Source: Pseudomonadota bacterium (lineage in GTDB: Bacteria; Desulfobacterota; Desulfobulbia; Desulfobulbales; Desulfocapsaceae). Taken from it: a stretch of DNA of 45,420 nucleotides. The notes below the pieces were generated by a model, which saw nothing but the letters and a program-made list of their open reading frames with translations, did no database searches and had not been told where the DNA came from. The position numbers and the translations under genes were made by a program. Below are positions 1 through 10,334 of the stretch, one piece after another. Numbering within the stretch: position 1 is the first letter of the stretch; every line of letters starts with the position of its first letter. The stretch lies in contig JAHJKP010000030.1 of the NCBI GenBank assembly GCA_018821985.1, positions 1 to 45,420 of the forward strand, in the 5' to 3' direction.

Positions 1-2
1 CA

Positions 3-2033
3 GGCCAGGTAGCATCAATATCCGACAGCCAGGGCAACTCCATCGCCTACACCTACGACAGCGAAGGCCGCCGCACGGGTGAAGAGGTGCATGATCCGCA
101 GAACGCCCTAACACGGTACGCCGGCTTTGTCTATGATGCCCGCGGCAATCTGGAGCAAGTGACCCTGCCGGGGAACGCTGTCCAGACCGCCGAGTATGAT
201 CTGGTGGGCAATCTGGTCAAGACGGTCAACGCCACCGGGATGCAGACCGACTCCACCTATGATGCCCTGGGCCGTCTGCTGACTCTGACCGAGGCGGGCG
301 TTGTCGCCGAAAGCTATACATACGATGGCCATGGGAATATCAGTCAGGTGCAAGACGCCGACAGCAAGGCAACTCAATTTGTCCATGATGACTTTGGCAG
401 ACGAACCATGGCCTCAGCCCCGGATACCGGCCAGAGCAGTTTCAGTTACGATGCGGCCGGGAACCTGCTGGCCGTAACCGACGCCAAAGGCCAGACCGTG
501 AGCCGTAGCTACGACGCCGTGAACCGACCCCTCAGCCAGAGTTCCGCCGGGGGCGAGATCCTCTTTACCTACGATCAGGGGGCTCATGCCATCGGCAGGC
601 TGACCCAGATTGTCGACGAGGAAGGCACAACCTCTTTTGCCTACGATGACGCCGGGCGGCTTGTCAGCGAAACCCGGATAATCGGCTCCACCTCGCATGT
701 CACCGGCTACAACTACAACGCCGCCACCGGTGAGTTGGCAGCGATAACCTACCCCAGCGGCCTGGTGGTCGGCTACAGCCGTGATGCTGCAGGCCGAATC
801 AGCGGGATAAGTCTCAACGGCACGCCGCTGGTCTCAGGGGTCAGCCATCTGCCATTCGGGCCGCTTGCATCCGCAAGCCTGGGGATAATCAACCTCACCC
901 GCAGCTATGACCAACGCTACAATATCAGCCGGATCAAGGCCGCAGGACTGGATTTCATCTACACCCGTGACGCCGAAGGTCATGTAAGCGGGATTTCTGG
1001 GATTACAGCCCCGACCACCAGCGGTACGACCACCGATTACAGTTACGATCCCACCAATAACCAGTTGACAACCGCCGCACCGAAGAGCTACAGCTACGAC
1101 GCAAATGGCAACATGCTCTCCGACGGCGCCTCGACCTTTACCTGGGATGGACTCAACCGGCTGGTTAAGGTCGACAAGGCCGGCGCGGTCGTGGCCGAGT
1201 ACGGTTATGATGCCGGCAACCGCAGAATCCGCAAGACCGTAGGAGCCGTTACCACCCATTACCTCTACGATGCGGACAACCAACTTATTGCCGAGACGCT
1301 GGTGGACGGAACCGTACTTCGGGAGTATATCTACCTCGACGGCGAGCCCATCGCCCTCAACGAATACCAGACCAACCCCGGCACCTACTACTTTGTGGGC
1401 GACCACCTCGGCACCCCGCAGCAGCTGGTCACCGCCACCGGAGCCGTGGTCTGGCAGGCCGCCTATCTGCCCTTCGGCCAGGCCCAGATCAAGACCGCGA
1501 CGGTGACCAACAACCTGCGCTTCCCCGGCCAGTATTACGACGGAGAAACCGGCTTGCATTATAACTGGAATCGATATTATGATCCGGAGGTGGGGAGGTA
1601 TATCACCGCCGATCCGATCGGGCTGGCTGGGGGGATGAATTTGTATGCCTATGTGGGGAATGATCCAGTTAACAAAACAGATCCTACAGGATATGCAGTT
1701 TGGCTGTGTAGAAGGCAGTTGAAAGGCGTGCGGAAAGATAGTTCAGATAAACTTGGTGGTCATGCATATATATGGCTTGATAGCAAAAATCAGGGGTATG
1801 GGTTAGCACCTAAGAATTGGGCCAATTTGACTGTATTAAATATAACTGTTGAAGGATGGATTGAACCAGAGTCCAGCAAGATTGGATGTAGAAAAATTTT
1901 CGATTGTCCTGAACAAGAAGAGAATGTAAAGAATTTCATCGAACGAGAGGTAACTAGCTCTTTTTTAAAATATAATGTTTACAGTAATAATTGCAACCAC
2001 TGGGCACAGAAGGCATTAGATCATGCATATTAA
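3..2033 (+). CDS. Rhs-repeat protein, 3' part, with LRAT/NlpC-P60-like toxin tip
   Basis: The frame is already open at position 3 and encodes YD repeats before the first possible start (GTG at 87), so the gene begins upstream of the window. It carries many YD/RHS repeats (YDARGN, YDANGN, YDAGNRRI types) that build the hollow Rhs shell. The conserved core end follows (RYYDPEVGRYITADPIGL, then NLYAYVGNDPVNKTDPTG, ending at 1691), the usual boundary with a variable C-terminal tip. The tip (1692-2030) has a His in GGHAYI (codon 1761-1763) and Cys in NNCNHW (codon 1992-1994). That order and spacing resemble permuted papain-fold enzymes of the LRAT/NlpC-P60 superfamily (H-box, then NC box). Composition turns AT-rich at the core/tip border, as is usual for exchangeable polymorphic-toxin tips. 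The delivery route is not visible here. The Rhs call is firm; the enzymatic class of the tip is inferred from two short motifs. Confidence 0.9.
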   Translation, partial: GQVASISDSQGNSIAYTYDSEGRRTGEEVHDPQNALTRYAGFVYDARGNLEQVTLPGNAVQTAEYDLVGNLVKTVNATGMQTDSTYDALGRLLTLTEAGVVAESYTYDGHGNISQVQDADSKATQFVHDDFGRRTMASAPDTGQSSFSYDAAGNLLAVTDAKGQTVSRSYDAVNRPLSQSSAGGEILFTYDQGAHAIGRLTQIVDEEGTTSFAYDDAGRLVSETRIIGSTSHVTGYNYNAATGELAAITYPSGLVVGYSRDAAGRISGISLNGTPLVSGVSHLPFGPLASASLGIINLTRSYDQRYNISRIKAAGLDFIYTRDAEGHVSGISGITAPTTSGTTTDYSYDPTNNQLTTAAPKSYSYDANGNMLSDGASTFTWDGLNRLVKVDKAGAVVAEYGYDAGNRRIRKTVGAVTTHYLYDADNQLIAETLVDGTVLREYIYLDGEPIALNEYQTNPGTYYFVGDHLGTPQQLVTATGAVVWQAAYLPFGQAQIKTATVTNNLRFPGQYYDGETGLHYNWNRYYDPEVGRYITADPIGLAGGMNLYAYVGNDPVNKTDPTGYAVWLCRRQLKGVRKDSSDKLGGHAYIWLDSKNQGYGLAPKNWANLTVLNITVEGWIEPESSKIGCRKIFDCPEQEENVKNFIEREVTSSFLKYNVYSNNCNHWAQKALDHAY

Positions 2034-3024
2034 TATTGAGATTAAATGGTTATACTATTCAATCATATTGTCGTTTATGCTTGTGTGTTCTTGTATGGCA
2101 AACGATAGCATATTGAAAAATACAAACGGTCATGCAGAAGTTGTTCTCGATTCTACTGTCTATAGAATTAATTTCCCTGCGCTTAATAGCGCAATAATAC
2201 TAAATAAAAATATCAAATACATCTTTGATTCATTTGATATTTCCCCTTCATCTAAAGATATTCTTATTGCTGCAAACCCATTAAGTGGTGATGAGGCATT
2301 AATTCTGCTCTCGTCTGACGGATTGTATCTTCGTTCGCTGATAAGTAAAAAATTTATTAGAAATCCTGCATATTCTCCTGAGGGAAAACTTATTGCATTT
2401 CTATCTTCTGAGGATAGAAGTGATGATAGTTATATTCCTAACTGGTATGTATACACTATTGGAGTTAATGACGGTGTGGCGAAGAAAGTGTTCAGTATAC
2501 CTGTTTCACCGTATACACCATCATGGGATCCAAGTGGGAAACAAATTTTTGTGACAAGTAAAGACCGTAGCATTTACTCAGTAGACATAATATCTGGTAA
2601 CTATTCAAAAATAATTGAATATGGATTAGCTCCGACTGTTTCAAATTCCGGATCTTACATTGCTTATCTTTCATCCACAGTCAATGATGATCAGAAAAAA
2701 TTATTGAAAGAATATGTGAATATGACAAGTGATGAATATGTGTTAGCAATGAAGGATAAGATCAAGTCAAAAAAGATTTCTGAAATAGAAGAGTTGCAGA
2801 ACAATAATTCAATTATTATTTACGATAGAAAAATAAAAAAGAGTACAATTCTTACAGAAAGGCTAAGCCTTGAGGATAGAGTTTTGTGGTCGCCAGACGA
2901 TAACTACCTGATCTACAATGATGAAAAACGCTTAAATCGCGATATCTATGTGATTGACATAGAAACTGGCAAGACAGAACTTGTTAGTACCATAAATGGC
3001 AAGATTATGACTTGGGATAAATAG
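2023..3024 (+). CDS. Putative lipoprotein with TolB-like (PD40) beta-propeller repeats; candidate immunity protein
   Basis: This 333-residue protein starts at an ATG that overlaps the Rhs stop by 11 bases, with a weak AAGG about 10 bases upstream. The N-terminus has a hydrophobic stretch ending in FMLVCSCMAN, a plausible signal peptide II with lipobox VCSC and lipidated Cys. The body has repeated propeller-blade motifs (AYSPEGKLIAFLSS, SWDPSGKQIFVTS, VSNSGSYIAYLSS, LWSPDDNYLIYND, DIYVIDIETG), as in TolB/PD40 beta-propellers. It is strongly AT-rich, like the Rhs tip and unlike the flanking genes, which suggests the two were acquired together. Its position directly after a polymorphic-toxin tip is where immunity genes sit, so a periplasmic immunity role is plausible. 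It could instead be an unrelated surface lipoprotein; propeller immunity proteins are not the common type. Confidence 0.75.
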   Translation: MHINIEIKWLYYSIILSFMLVCSCMANDSILKNTNGHAEVVLDSTVYRINFPALNSAIILNKNIKYIFDSFDISPSSKDILIAANPLSGDEALILLSSDGLYLRSLISKKFIRNPAYSPEGKLIAFLSSEDRSDDSYIPNWYVYTIGVNDGVAKKVFSIPVSPYTPSWDPSGKQIFVTSKDRSIYSVDIISGNYSKIIEYGLAPTVSNSGSYIAYLSSTVNDDQKKLLKEYVNMTSDEYVLAMKDKIKSKKISEIEELQNNNSIIIYDRKIKKSTILTERLSLEDRVLWSPDDNYLIYNDEKRLNRDIYVIDIETGKTELVSTINGKIMTWDK

Positions 3025-3123
3025 AAGTCGGCACAACTAGACAAACAAGGGGACATGCAGACAATCAGGGGACACAATACCATTTCCTGTTGACTTTAAC
3101 ATTTTGCCTGCTACTTTTACCCC

Positions 3124-3237
3124 ATGGCAAGAATGAAACGAATAGTCGTGCCAGATTACCCACATCAAGTTATACAACGTGGTGTGCGCTCAATGGATAT
3201 TTCTTTCGAGGATGATGACATCATAGAAGATAACTAG
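3124..3237 (+). pseudogene. RAYT (REP-associated tyrosine transposase, Y1_Tnp) N-terminal remnant
   Basis: An ATG-initiated 37-codon frame reads MARMKRIVVPDYPHQVIQRG, followed by a short acidic stretch and a TAG stop. The pattern MAR..RIV.P.YPH.V.QRG is the typical N-terminus of RAYT/Y1_Tnp single-strand transposases, which are normally 150-300 residues. The rest, including the catalytic Tyr, is missing and the sequence passes straight into Rhs relic sequence. The upstream segment (3048-3110) carries two AGGGGACA copies, as often seen in front of such genes. It is almost certainly inactive. Confidence 0.6.
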
Positions 3238-3239
3238 CC

Positions 3240-3985
3240 GACGTACCACGTTTTTCCTCCAACCACGGTATCAACTTTTCTACAGGGAACAAGTATCTGC
3301 ACCAAAACGACATCTCGCTTTCCGGGCCGGTTTCATCGCTCTCTTTTTCTCGGAACTACAACAGCCAGAGTGTCGAAAACTCGGTGATTGGTTTTGGTTG
3401 GTCATTTTCCTGGAATGAGAAACTTACCTTCGAAACAGCTCTCGGTCTGGCCATTTATAACCGGGCAGACGGTCGGATGACCCATTTTACTTACAACGGT
3501 ACCGATGCCTGGATTAACGATGTTGGCAAGAAGGCTGTTATCACCGCAACAGAGGACGCACCCGGCTATACCATGACCCAGCCGAATGGCACTCGTCTCT
3601 TCTTTGATATAGACGGGCGCTTGATTGAAAAACGTGATCTCAACAACAACTCTACCTTCTTGGCCTACGATGGCGACAACCTCACCGCTATCAGTGATGG
3701 CTTTGGTCGCAGTGTTACCCTCACCTATAACGCCGGTGGAAAACTGGACTCGATCACCACCCCAATCGGAACCTATTCCTACACCTACGACGCTAATGAC
3801 AACCTGGTCTCCATGACCCGGCCGGACAACGCAAGCCGGACATACCTCTATGAAGACCCGAACGATGTTCATAATCTGACCGGGGTCATCGATGAAACCT
3901 CCACCCGTATCCTGACTGTCGCCTACGACCTGATGGATAGGGTCATAAGCTCGGCGCTCAGAGGTGGCTCCGATCGTTTGAACAG
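3240..3985 (+). pseudogene. Rhs N-terminal-region fragment, truncated at both ends
   Basis: The frame is open after a TAA at 3231-3233 but has no start in a sensible place. It encodes the region at the head of an Rhs shell: a GINFSTGNKYLHQND segment, then SLSFSRNYNSQSVENSVIGFGWSFSW, here read in two pieces, then the first YD repeats (LTYNAGGKLDSI, YSYTYDANDNLVSM). The longest ATG/GTG-started piece is GTG 3384 to TGA 4019. Rhs similarity ends at about GGSDRLN (near 3981), where sequence resembling an IS3-family end takes over. With the RAYT remnant at its 5' side, this is a rearranged orphan Rhs fragment and is unlikely to be functional. Confidence 0.7.
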
Positions 3986-4089
3986 TATTGCACGTTTTTT
4001 AAGTGGAATCTCTGCTTGATTTCACGCTGCCTGTTCAACCGTCGGCAGCATCACGGTATACGCCTCGTCAGGTGTTTTTTTACCTAAGT
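3957..4089 (-). mobile_element. IS3-family element end: last residues of OrfB transposase plus terminal sequence
   Basis: On the minus strand, 4089-4022 reads YLGKKTPDEAYTVMLPTVEQAA then a stop. The motif LG.KTPDEAY is the hallmark C-terminus of IS3-family integrase-type transposases (normally preceded by N.ERPH). The frame has a stop just upstream (near 4090), so only the last 22 codons remain. The following roughly 65 bases to about 3957 resemble the terminal part of such elements. This end is fused to the Rhs fragment, but the exact junction between 3957 and 3990 cannot be fixed by eye. Confidence 0.5.
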
Positions 4090-4159
4090 ATTATCTCCCC
4101 GGATTTCCAGGATAAGTATTGTCATGGGGAAAACGGATTTCTGATTCCTTATTCCTTAT

Positions 4160-5032
4160 TTAATTGCTTGCACCCAAAGCTTGCCAGATCTTCCTGATGG
4201 CCACAGCCGCTGGGCTTTGCTCATTGCAGACTACAGGAGTGCCCTGGATCTGGCACTCAATCACTGTAGGATCAAAGGGAATGCGGCCTAAAACCTCAAT
4301 TCCACGTTCAACACAGGCGGCCTCTATCAATGCCGTCATTTCCGGATGAAGATCCCATTTATTGATACAGACAAAAGTCTGTAGCCTGAAATGAAGGGCC
4401 AGGTCAAGAACTCGTTCCAGATCATGCCAGCCGGACTGGCTTGGCTCGGTCACCGCCAATACAATGTCGACACTGGAAAGGGAGGCAATAACCGGACAAC
4501 CGATCCCTGGCGCGCCATCAATCAGAATCAGATCGACCCCTGTCTGTTCTGCCAGCTCACGGGCCTGCCGTTTGATAAAAGAGACCAGTTTACCTGAATT
4601 TGCTTCACCGGCAAAGAGCTGGGCATGAACCAGAGTACCATATTTGGTATCTGACATGAACCAGTCTCCACAGTAATTTTCTTCGAGCACAATGGCCTGT
4701 TCCGGGCAGAAATGAGCACAGACACCACAACCTTCACAGCTCAATGGGTTCATCAGGGCCGTCTGAGCTATGGGGTCCATGGTGATAGCCTCAAACTGGC
4801 ACAGCTCCACACAGGTTCCACAGCCGCTGCACTGATCGCTGATGACTTTTGCCTTGACCCCGGAACGGAATTCATCGCGGCTGCGCGGTTTTGGATCAAG
4901 CAGCAGATGCAGATCAGCGGCATCCACATCACAGTCCACCAGAATCTTGTTTTCCGCGAGATAGGCCAAAGACCCTACCAGGCTGGTCTTACCTGTCCCG
5001 CCCTTACCGCTTAAAATAACAATTTCCTTCAT
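4160..5032 (-). CDS. MinD-superfamily P-loop ATPase with inserted 2x[4Fe-4S] ferredoxin domain (COG1149 type), copy 1
   Basis: This is a 290-residue cytoplasmic ATPase. It has a deviant Walker A near the N-terminus (LSGKGGTGKTS), a DCDVDAAD Walker A' segment, an inserted bacterial ferredoxin domain with two Cys clusters (CSGCGTCVELC and CEGCGVCAHFC), and the downstream switch IDGAPGIGCPV. The start is the ATG at 5032, not the upstream in-frame ATG at 5098. It begins directly at the MKEIVILSGKGG fold and overlaps the TGA of the upstream copy by four bases (ATGA, 5029-5032), indicating translational coupling. Family members are NifH/Mrp-like and probably take part in Fe-S or electron-transfer-linked maturation. 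The substrate is unknown. It pairs with a sister ATPase and a NifX-type protein, a recurring trio in anaerobes. Confidence 0.88.
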   Translation of the reverse strand: MKEIVILSGKGGTGKTSLVGSLAYLAENKILVDCDVDAADLHLLLDPKPRSRDEFRSGVKAKVISDQCSGCGTCVELCQFEAITMDPIAQTALMNPLSCEGCGVCAHFCPEQAIVLEENYCGDWFMSDTKYGTLVHAQLFAGEANSGKLVSFIKRQARELAEQTGVDLILIDGAPGIGCPVIASLSSVDIVLAVTEPSQSGWHDLERVLDLALHFRLQTFVCINKWDLHPEMTALIEAACVERGIEVLGRIPFDPTVIECQIQGTPVVCNEQSPAAVAIRKIWQALGASN

Positions 5033-5856
5033 CGCATGATCTCCTGCAGCAGGGCTTGGAAAGAGAGGCGCAGATCCAGACGGCTCTCCACCATGCATTG
5101 GCCCCGGGCATAGCCTTCCGCAATCTTTCGGTCAAAGGGAATCTTGAGCAGAACCGGAATATCCTCCTGCCGACACCACTTTTCAACCCGTGCGTCCCCC
5201 AGATCAGCCCTGTTAATAATCACCCCACAGGGCTTGGAAAAGTTACGGAGGACTGCGGCGGCAAGCTTCAGGTCATGAAGTCCGAAAGGAGTGGGCTCGG
5301 TGACCAGGATGACATAATCAGCATCGGAGATTGCCTCGACAAAAGGACAGGAGGTGCCAGGAGGTGCATCAATGATGACCAGCACGTCCTTGTCCGCCTT
5401 TTTCTTCACCGCCTTCAACAGAGGAACCGCCATTGCCTCTCCCACCCGCATCCTGCCATGGACAAAGCTGATATTTCCTGCCATGCCGGACTCAAGCATG
5501 CCGATCTCCCGCTCACTCCGGACAATGGCATCTTCCGGACAGACCCGAAAACAGCCAAGGCAGGAGTGACACATCTCCGGAAAGGTCATGATGGTATTGG
5601 CAAAGAGGGTTATGGCATTAAAGCGGCAGATATCGCGGCATTTCCCGCAATAGGTACATTTTTCTTCCAGGATCTGCGGAATGATAACCGTACACCGTTC
5701 ACTCGTCGCAAGATCCGGCTTGAGGAAAATATGGCCATTGGGCTCTTCCACATCACAATCAAGGTACTGAACCGGGCCCGGGGCACACAGGGCCAGACTT
5801 GTTGAGACAATGGTCTTACCGGTTCCACCCTTACCACTGGCAACTGCTATCTGCAT
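5029..5856 (-). CDS. MinD-superfamily P-loop ATPase with inserted ferredoxin domain (COG1149 type), copy 2
   Basis: This 275-residue paralogue of the downstream gene has Walker A VASGKGGTGKTIV, the segment LDCDVEEPNG, an inserted ferredoxin domain with CTYCGKCRDIC and CHSCLGCFRVC, and the switch IIDAPPGTSCPF. The two copies probably form a heterodimer, because the pair is kept as an overlapping tandem. The ATG at 5856 begins immediately before the P-loop, as in the family. The gene lies 9 bases downstream of the NifX-type gene, so the three genes form one minus-strand operon read from about 6440 towards 4160. The role is inferred as ATP-dependent Fe-S cluster or cofactor handling. No catalytic residue is missing. 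Confidence 0.88.
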   Translation of the reverse strand: MQIAVASGKGGTGKTIVSTSLALCAPGPVQYLDCDVEEPNGHIFLKPDLATSERCTVIIPQILEEKCTYCGKCRDICRFNAITLFANTIMTFPEMCHSCLGCFRVCPEDAIVRSEREIGMLESGMAGNISFVHGRMRVGEAMAVPLLKAVKKKADKDVLVIIDAPPGTSCPFVEAISDADYVILVTEPTPFGLHDLKLAAAVLRNFSKPCGVIINRADLGDARVEKWCRQEDIPVLLKIPFDRKIAEGYARGQCMVESRLDLRLSFQALLQEIMR

Positions 5857-5865
5857 CCGCTCATC

Positions 5866-6366
5866 CTAACCCTTGCTGTTTCGACCTTTACCTGAACCAC
5901 AACCGGCGCCGCGACCTCTTCCTTGTCCACCACCTTGGCCCTGGCCACCACCGCGCCCCCGGCATTGCCCGCCACCCATGCCGCTACCAGAAGTGGCGGG
6001 CGATGTGAAAATAACTGGATCGGCAGAAGAACTGGCCTGAGCTTGTGAACCGCTCCTGAATTTTTCCACAGCCTCGCGTACCGTTCCACTCACATCAGAG
6101 ACAACCTGAATACCTGCTTTCTCGACTACTGGCATGACCTTGGGCCCAACTCGTCCGGTGAGAATAGCCCCTACACCTTTATCAGCAACCATGGCTGCCA
6201 CACTTATCCCTGCCCCCTTGGCTGCATCTCTGCCCTGGGTATTGTCTATGGCTTCTATGAGTGTGCCGATGTCGCTGTCAATAATGAGCAGACAGGCCGC
6301 CCTGCCAAATCGAGGATCAACAGGAGAATCCAGAGTCATTCCTGTGGCGGAAACAACAATTTTCAT
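5866..6366 (-). CDS. Dinitrogenase iron-molybdenum cofactor-binding family protein (NifX/NafY-like)
   Basis: This 166-residue protein has a NifX/NafY-like domain at residues 1-105 (MKIVVSATG, DPRFGRAACLLII, GAILTGRVGPKVMPVVEKAGIQV in pieces) and a low-complexity Gly/Arg/Gln-rich tail with two Cys. Such tails are common in this family in anaerobes. The ATG at 6366 is chosen because GGAGG lies 5 bases upstream, whereas the in-frame ATG at 6378 has no ribosome binding site. The domain binds Fe-S or Fe-Mo cofactor precursors in nitrogenase systems. Here no nif genes are nearby, so a general metal-cluster carrier working with the two adjacent MinD/ferredoxin ATPases is more likely. It is the first gene of the minus-strand operon, behind a candidate sigma-70 promoter. 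Confidence 0.85.
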   Translation of the reverse strand: MKIVVSATGMTLDSPVDPRFGRAACLLIIDSDIGTLIEAIDNTQGRDAAKGAGISVAAMVADKGVGAILTGRVGPKVMPVVEKAGIQVVSDVSGTVREAVEKFRSGSQAQASSSADPVIFTSPATSGSGMGGGQCRGRGGGQGQGGGQGRGRGAGCGSGKGRNSKG

Positions 6367-6443
6367 AATGCCCTCCATTTCTATTAAAAAGATTTCGGTA
6401 GAACTTTCCTAAACACGCCCACCTATATCGTGACTATGCACAA

Positions 6444-6471
6444 AATATAATGAGATATTACACAAAATCAA
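6444..6471 (-). promoter_or_regulatory. Candidate sigma-70 promoter for the NifX/MinD operon
   Basis: On the minus strand there is TTGATT (6471-6466), a 16-base spacer and TATATT (6449-6444), about 80 bases before the ATG at 6366. The surrounding sequence is AT-rich. Matched by eye only. Confidence 0.4.
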
Positions 6472-6490
6472 GAGATAAAATGATTGCCTT

Positions 6491-6522
6491 GAAAAAAGTT
6501 TCCGACAATAGAAACTTTTTTT
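6491..6522 (-). terminator. Intrinsic terminator after the beta-helix acyltransferase-like gene
   Basis: A perfect hairpin has stem GAAACTTTTTT (6511-6521) pairing with the A-rich arm ending in GTTTC (6492-6502) around an 8-base loop. It lies about 25 bases after the minus-strand stop at 6547, and the A-run at 6492-6497 becomes the U-tract. It separates this gene from the NifX/MinD operon downstream on the same strand. Confidence 0.7.
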
Positions 6523-6546
6523 CATATTTTTCTTACTGATGGCGGT

Positions 6547-7347
6547 TTAACGAAGAATGGTTCTAGGCGGGTGATAACCGGATGGAGCTGTGGTATTGGG
6601 CATAAGGATGCCTTCTTTGCCGATCAGGGTACCGGGACTGGTTACTGAATTACATCCGGTCTGGGCCTTATCCCCAAGGATGGCGCCAAACTTTCTGCGG
6701 CCGGTATCAATGGACCCTTCACTGGTACGAACAGCAACATTTCCTGCCAGAAATCTGAGATTGGCAAATTTGGTGCCAGCCCCCAGATTGACATCCCGGC
6801 CCAGAATAGAGTCGCCAAGATAGGCAAAATGACCGGCCTTGGCATGATCGAGAAAGATGGAATGTTTCACCTCGGTGGTATGGCCAATGACACAATGAGA
6901 TCCGGTCAGGCAATAGCCGCGCAGATAAGCCCCCTGACGGATCTCGGTATAGTCGCCGATAATGGCAGGCGACTTGATCAGGGCCCCGCTTTCCACCAGT
7001 ACTCCATGCCCCAAGGCTATCTGCTTGCCCATGAGTACGGCCCCGGCCATAATGACAGTGGCACCCGTTAGTTCACGGCTACCGGAGCTGACCCGCAGTT
7101 GCTGTTTCGTGGTATCGCCATACTCAATCTGCAATCCGATGGCTGACAGGATCTGTCCTTCATGCAGAACAACCGTCCTGGTCAGTGGCTCTCCTTCCGG
7201 AAGCAGGGGACTTGTGAGCTGCGGATACACATAGCCGTTCATATACTCTTTCAGCCGGTTCAAAGCGGTCCAGACGTACTCCGTTTCATGAAAAAGCGGA
7301 GCATGGAGAAACGCAGAGAGATCAAAAAAAGAGTGAGGGCTAAGCAT
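6547..7347 (-). CDS. Left-handed beta-helix (hexapeptide) protein, GlmU C-terminal acetyltransferase-like
   Basis: This 266-residue protein resembles the C-terminal half of GlmU-type nucleotidyltransferase/acetyltransferases. After an N-terminal stretch of about 75 residues it has hexapeptide repeats (GATVIMAGAVLMGKQIALGH, then LVESGALIKSPAIIGDYTEI). A GlmU-C-like core follows: VIGHTTEVKHSIFLDHAKAGH, read here as overlapping short motifs, then YLGDSILGRDVNLGAGTK and a final GKEGILMPN coil. The N-terminal uridyltransferase domain of true GlmU is absent, so it is a stand-alone acyltransferase-like or sugar-binding trimer. The acceptor is unknown. It is transcribed away from lon and closes with a terminator at 6491-6522. 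The start ATG at 7347 has no convincing ribosome binding site. Confidence 0.8.
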   Translation of the reverse strand: MLSPHSFFDLSAFLHAPLFHETEYVWTALNRLKEYMNGYVYPQLTSPLLPEGEPLTRTVVLHEGQILSAIGLQIEYGDTTKQQLRVSSGSRELTGATVIMAGAVLMGKQIALGHGVLVESGALIKSPAIIGDYTEIRQGAYLRGYCLTGSHCVIGHTTEVKHSIFLDHAKAGHFAYLGDSILGRDVNLGAGTKFANLRFLAGNVAVRTSEGSIDTGRRKFGAILGDKAQTGCNSVTSPGTLIGKEGILMPNTTAPSGYHPPRTILR

Positions 7348-7846
7348 GGCTGGACTCCATAAGCACTAAAAAAATATGAAACTGCAAGAACCATAAAAAA
7401 ACAACCTCAGCCGTTGTAACAAAATAACAGTAACATTGAAACAGCGTGAACGGCATAAGATGCGGTTAGGGATGTCATGATTATTGCGTAACGGCCCATA
7501 AACAGTACGGCATCACCAGTTAATTGAAAAGATTATCACCAGACTCTCAATAGTTAGAGGCACACAATTATGAGTGAAAGGAACGTTTAATTCAAGAAAA
7601 AAGGGGCATATTCCTCCTTTCTCCAGTACCTTCCCTCCTTTCCCTTGATGTTCTGCATTTACAGTCTTGACTTCGACCAGAGCAATGTTTAGTTTTTTCA
7701 GCCAGTTTGAGGATTTAAACGAGAACCCTTTAACATACGTTCTTCCCTGTCTTAATGCACCCCCTCAAGCACAGGGAATTTATCGGGAGTTACTCCCTGA
7801 CTCAATAAAAGTCACTTATCCAGTTACCCTGGATCAGGAGGTTTAC
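7348..7846. other. Divergent intergenic region upstream of lon with two perfect dyads
   Basis: About 500 bases lie between the divergent beta-helix gene and the chosen lon start. The lon frame is open back to a TTG at 7667, but I treat that part as leader. It holds an 8-bp inverted repeat, TTCCCTGT (7743-7750) with ACAGGGAA (7771-7778), and a perfect 13-base palindrome, GGGAGT-T-ACTCCC (7785-7797). Both lie 50-105 bases before the GTG. I see no clear sigma-32 or CIRCE element, and only a weak sigma-70-like pair (TTGACT 7667-7672, TAGTTT 7690-7695). Confidence 0.4.
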
Positions 7847-10249
<2,403 letters not shown>

Positions 10250-10300
10250 AACCCAGCGGCGACGCAAAGCCTGATTGCCAGCAGGCCAAGGATGACCAAG

Positions 10301-10334
10301 GGCCGCCCATTTCAGAAATGGATAATGGGCGGCC
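10301..10334 (+). promoter_or_regulatory. Strong hairpin at the lon/mltG junction
   Basis: A perfect 10-bp inverted repeat, GGCCGCCCAT (10301-10310) with ATGGGCGGCC (10325-10334), has a 14-base loop and lies 50 bases after the lon stop. No U-run follows, so it is not a classic terminator. It covers one of the possible mltG start codons (ATG 10318 lies in the loop) and could attenuate mltG or protect the lon 3' end. Confidence 0.45.

Noticed and set aside
834-1559. Long minus-strand open frame inside the Rhs gene
   Set aside because: It is a by-product of the repetitive GC-rich Rhs coding sequence, with low-complexity Gly/Val-rich product and no ribosome binding site.
4003-4197. Plus-strand 64-codon frame after the Rhs relic
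   Set aside because: It is antisense to the IS3 transposase end and has no family signal or ribosome binding site.
7667-7846. N-terminal extension of Lon from TTG 7667
   Set aside because: The 60 extra residues have no Lon resemblance and a GTG at 7847 has AGGAGG at ideal spacing, giving the normal Lon length.
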